NCBI GenBank assembly: GCA_965653565.1
Contig: CBFHAI010000024.1
Span: forward strand, 4,449 to 68,448
Direction of reading: 5' to 3'
DNA: 64,000 nucleotides
DNA from: JALCLA01 sp965653565
GTDB taxonomy: Bacteria; Pseudomonadota; Gammaproteobacteria; Xanthomonadales; Xanthomonadaceae
Position 1 is the stretch's first letter. Each line of letters opens with the position of its first letter. The notes below the pieces were generated by a model. That model was not told where the DNA came from. It worked only from the letters and a program-made list of their open reading frames with translations, and ran no database searches. The translations under genes were made by a program, and so were the position numbers. Of the stretch, positions 59,892 to 64,000 are shown one piece after another.

Positions 59892-61646
59892 ATGCAGTCT
59901 CTGACCCCGCCGGCTCCGTCCGCGCGCAGTTTCATCGTGCTGGTTTCGCTGTTGCAGGGCCTGTTGCTGTATTGGGCGCAGACCGGCATCGAGAATGATT
60001 GGTGGCCGTTCTCGCAGTTGGGCGGACGGGTGTGCTGGTACACGCTGGCGCTGATCGTGCCGAGCCTGATGACGCTCACCGTGCAGCGCCTGCGCGACCT
60101 GCGTTTCTGGCAACACGCCGCCGGCGCAACGGCGCTGGTGGCGCTGCTCGCATGGTGGGCGGCATGGAGCGCGACGGGCGACGCCGAAATCCGCGCCTCG
60201 TCGGTGCTCGGGCCGTTCGGCTTCACGCTCGCGGTCGGCTTCTTCATCGCCCTGCCCTATCTGCAGACCCGCCTCGATCATGGGCGCTGGATCGCCGGCT
60301 ACGACGAATTGTTCGAACGCGCCTGGCAGAACGGCCTGGTGATCCTGCTGACCGCCTTTTTCACCGGCTTGTGCTGGGCCGTGTTGTGGCTGTGCGCGGC
60401 GCTGTTCGAATTGATCGATATCGATTTCTTCGATGAACTGTTCCGCAAACCGGCCTTCGCCTATCTCGCCACCGGCGTGATGGTGGGCCTGGGAATCCTG
60501 ATCGGCCGCGCGCAACCGCAGGCCGTGCGCGTGGCGCGGCAGATCCTGCTGGCGATCTTCAAGGGCCTGCTGCCGATGCTCGCCATCGTGGCACTGATGT
60601 TCCTCGTCAGCCTGCCGTTCACCGGTCTGGAACCGTTGTGGAAAACACGCTTCGCGGCCGGCACCTTGTGCTGCCTGCTGGTGCTGCTGGTGTTGCTGGT
60701 CAACGCGGTGTTCCAGGACGGCAAGGGCGAGCGTCCTTACCCGATGCTGCTGCGCCGCGTGGTGGAAGGCGCCCTGCTCGCGATGCCCGTGTTCGCCGCG
60801 ATCGCGCTGTATGCGATGTGGCTGCGCATCGCGCAATACGGCTGGACGCAGGATCGTTTCTGGGCCGCGCTCGCCGGCCTGATCCTGTTCGGCTACAGCA
60901 TCGGCTATGCGATCAGCGTGGTGCGCGGACGCGACTCGTGGTTGCCGCTGCTGCCGCGCGTCAACATCGCGATTTCGCTGCTGATTCTCGCGTTGGTGGT
61001 GGCGGCGAATTCGCCGCTGCTCGATCCGCATCGATTGACCGTGTCGAGCCAGCTCGCGCGTCTCGATGTGTCCAAACCCGACGGCTTCGACGCGCGTCAT
61101 CTGCGCTTCGACAGCGGTCGCCGCGGCGTGGTGGCGCTGCGCGCCTTGCTCACCGATGAGCGCGTCACCGCCAGCGCCGACATGCACGAAAAGATCGAAC
61201 TCGTGCTGGCCGAACGGCTATCGCCGTGGGAGCGCACAGGCCCCGACGCGATCGCGGTGCGGCCGACGGTCGACGCGCTGCGCACGCGCCTGCGCACGCC
61301 GCCGGGCATGAGCCCGCCGCCCGACGCCCTCGTGCAACGCATGATCGATCTCGACGACGGCTCCGACAGCTGCAATACCGGCGCCGAATGCGTCGTGATC
61401 GACCCGGATCTCGATGCCGACGGCGAGCGCGAATACGTGCTGTGCCGGCTGCAGCATCCGGCCTGGATTCCCTGCCAGCTGTGGCGTCTGGAAGACGGCA
61501 CCTGGCAGATGAAGGGCCAACTCCAGACCTCGGGCTCGCCGGACAGCGGCGTCACGCAAGCGCTGCGCGAAGGCCGCATCGAACTGCGTCCTTCGCGCTG
61601 GTCGGATCTGCACATCGGCGACGCAACCTACCGCGTGCCCGAGTAG
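59892..61646 (+). CDS. DUF4153 family membrane protein
   Basis: A 584-residue integral membrane protein with about twelve helices in its first 380 residues (for example TSFIVLV-like start, LWTLALIVPSLMTL-like segments, FFTGLCWAVLWLCAALFELI). A soluble C-terminal domain follows, with CNTGAECVVIDPDLDADGERE. The membrane part matches DUF4153; the function is unknown. Start ATG 59892 has GGAG at 59881-59884. It directly follows dnaG and ends in a strong bidirectional hairpin. Confidence 0.85.
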   Translation: MQSLTPPAPSARSFIVLVSLLQGLLLYWAQTGIENDWWPFSQLGGRVCWYTLALIVPSLMTLTVQRLRDLRFWQHAAGATALVALLAWWAAWSATGDAEIRASSVLGPFGFTLAVGFFIALPYLQTRLDHGRWIAGYDELFERAWQNGLVILLTAFFTGLCWAVLWLCAALFELIDIDFFDELFRKPAFAYLATGVMVGLGILIGRAQPQAVRVARQILLAIFKGLLPMLAIVALMFLVSLPFTGLEPLWKTRFAAGTLCCLLVLLVLLVNAVFQDGKGERPYPMLLRRVVEGALLAMPVFAAIALYAMWLRIAQYGWTQDRFWAALAGLILFGYSIGYAISVVRGRDSWLPLLPRVNIAISLLILALVVAANSPLLDPHRLTVSSQLARLDVSKPDGFDARHLRFDSGRRGVVALRALLTDERVTASADMHEKIELVLAERLSPWERTGPDAIAVRPTVDALRTRLRTPPGMSPPPDALVQRMIDLDDGSDSCNTGAECVVIDPDLDADGEREYVLCRLQHPAWIPCQLWRLEDGTWQMKGQLQTSGSPDSGVTQALREGRIELRPSRWSDLHIGDATYRVPE

Positions 61647-61648
61647 AA

Positions 61649-61681
61649 CAACGGGGCTCGCGAATTTCGCGAGCCCCGTTG
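61649..61681. terminator. Long palindromic terminator after the DUF4153 gene
   Basis: CAACGGGGCTCGCGAA and TTCGCGAGCCCCGTTG are perfect 16-base arms separated by one T, three bases after the stop; GTTGTT follows. It is a strong hairpin that can stop transcription from dnaG-DUF4153. Confidence 0.8.
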
Positions 61682-61726
61682 TTGGGACGAGCAGAGCGAC
61701 AGCCCGCCTACCGACACCTGCTTTGA

Positions 61727-61760
61727 ATCCCTATTCCCTATTCCCTATTCCCTATTCCCC
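61727..61760. repeat. Tandem heptamer repeat (CCCTATT)n
   Basis: Four to five copies of CCCTATT in a row (AATCCCTATTCCCTATTCCC and on). It is related in style to the GATTCCC element at 7366-7475 and lies in the gap before the peptidase gene. Confidence 0.7.
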
Positions 61761-61845
61761 GCTCCACAACCTAGCTGCGCCGCAACAACGCACAACCCGA
61801 CGCCCCGCTATGCTTCAGCCTTAGCCATTGCGGCCGGAGCCAACG

Positions 61846-63807
<1,962 letters not shown>

Positions 63808-64000
63808 GAAATGGGGAGGGTTTCTCATTTTTGCGAGACACAACATCCGGGTCATTCCCGTGCAGGCGGGAATCCAGTAACTTTGAAGCGTTCGGTTTTC
63901 GCGACTCTTTTCGACGCTACTGAAATGTTCCGCTTCCCTCGCGGATGAAGTTGCGACTTCGCCGGTTTCGTCCCCCTCAGCGGGGGCCGAGTCACTTTCT
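63808..64000. repeat. Repeat-bearing intergenic end of the window
   Basis: No gene is visible in these 193 bases. 63852-63879 (GTCATTCCCGTGCAGGCGGG AATCCAGT) is a dispersed repeat I recognise from Xanthomonas-type genomes. 63975-64000 (CCCCCTCAGCGGGGGCCGAG TCACTT) starts another dispersed element with a GC hairpin (CCCCCTcagcGGGGG). Confidence 0.55.

Noticed and set aside
61727..61760. Possible CRISPR-like array
   Set aside because: The units are 7 bases in perfect tandem with no spacers; it is a simple repeat.

Overview
The window is a GC-rich chromosomal segment from a gammaproteobacterium. I place it in the Lysobacterales (Xanthomonadales), probably near Lysobacteraceae or Rhodanobacteraceae. 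The reasons are a xanthomonadin-type aryl polyene pigment locus with a XanB2-like chorismatase, a pyrophosphate-dependent phosphofructokinase beside an H+-pumping pyrophosphatase, a short LID-less adenylate kinase, and several families of intergenic repeats. The genus cannot be resolved from the sequence alone. No tRNA, rRNA, CRISPR array, transposase, integrase or phage gene was seen.

Layout. 1-10.1 kb: cut acetylornithine aminotransferase, trans-sulfuration PLP enzyme, HSDL2-like SDR, a DedA/PAP2/LssY fusion flanked by two copies of an A/G-rich inverted-repeat element, a LON-domain protein, mpl, a membrane protein, adk and pfp. 10.5-26.5 kb: the aryl polyene locus. It holds an AMP ligase, ketosynthase plus chain-length factor, glycosyltransferase, two halogenase-like flavoproteins, ketoreductase, two dehydratases, MMPL exporter, LolA-like carrier, acyltransferase, COG4648 membrane protein, ACP and chorismatase, with tightly overlapping start/stop codons within each block. 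27.3-33.9 kb: K+-independent H+-pyrophosphatase and soluble pyrophosphatase. Between them lie two lower-GC genes for secreted proteins (RCC1 repeats; FG-GAP/cadherin-like), bracketed by two copies of the hppA 3' end plus terminator.

33.9-42.6 kb: a four-gene minus-strand operon (TIGR03032 protein, DUF2333 protein, acyltransferase-3, and a hydroxylase/sulfotransferase fusion), then a divergent beta-helix/Calx-beta surface protein. 42.7-46.5 kb: a globin divergent from an ECF sigma factor and a Ser/Thr kinase with a repeat-rich tail. 46.6-48.7 kb: thiC with a TPP riboswitch. 48.7-54.0 kb: small and secreted proteins, then a coupled operon of unknown purpose (DUF805, FAD-linked oxidase, methyltransferase, secreted protein). 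54.1-64 kb: lipoyl-domain dihydrolipoamide dehydrogenase, tsaD divergent from rpsU-yqeY-dnaG, a DUF4153 membrane protein and an exported S9 peptidase.

How the genes fit together. The chorismatase would supply hydroxybenzoate. The ligase would load it on the ACP; KS/CLF, KR and the dehydratases would extend the polyene; the acyltransferase would attach it to a lipid; and MMPL plus the LolA-like protein would export it. The pfp-hppA-ppa trio suggests that pyrophosphate is used as an energy currency. The most unusual structural signal is the duplicated hppA 3' end around a compositionally distinct 3.6-kb insert. Function assignments rest on motif recognition by eye; no database search was run.
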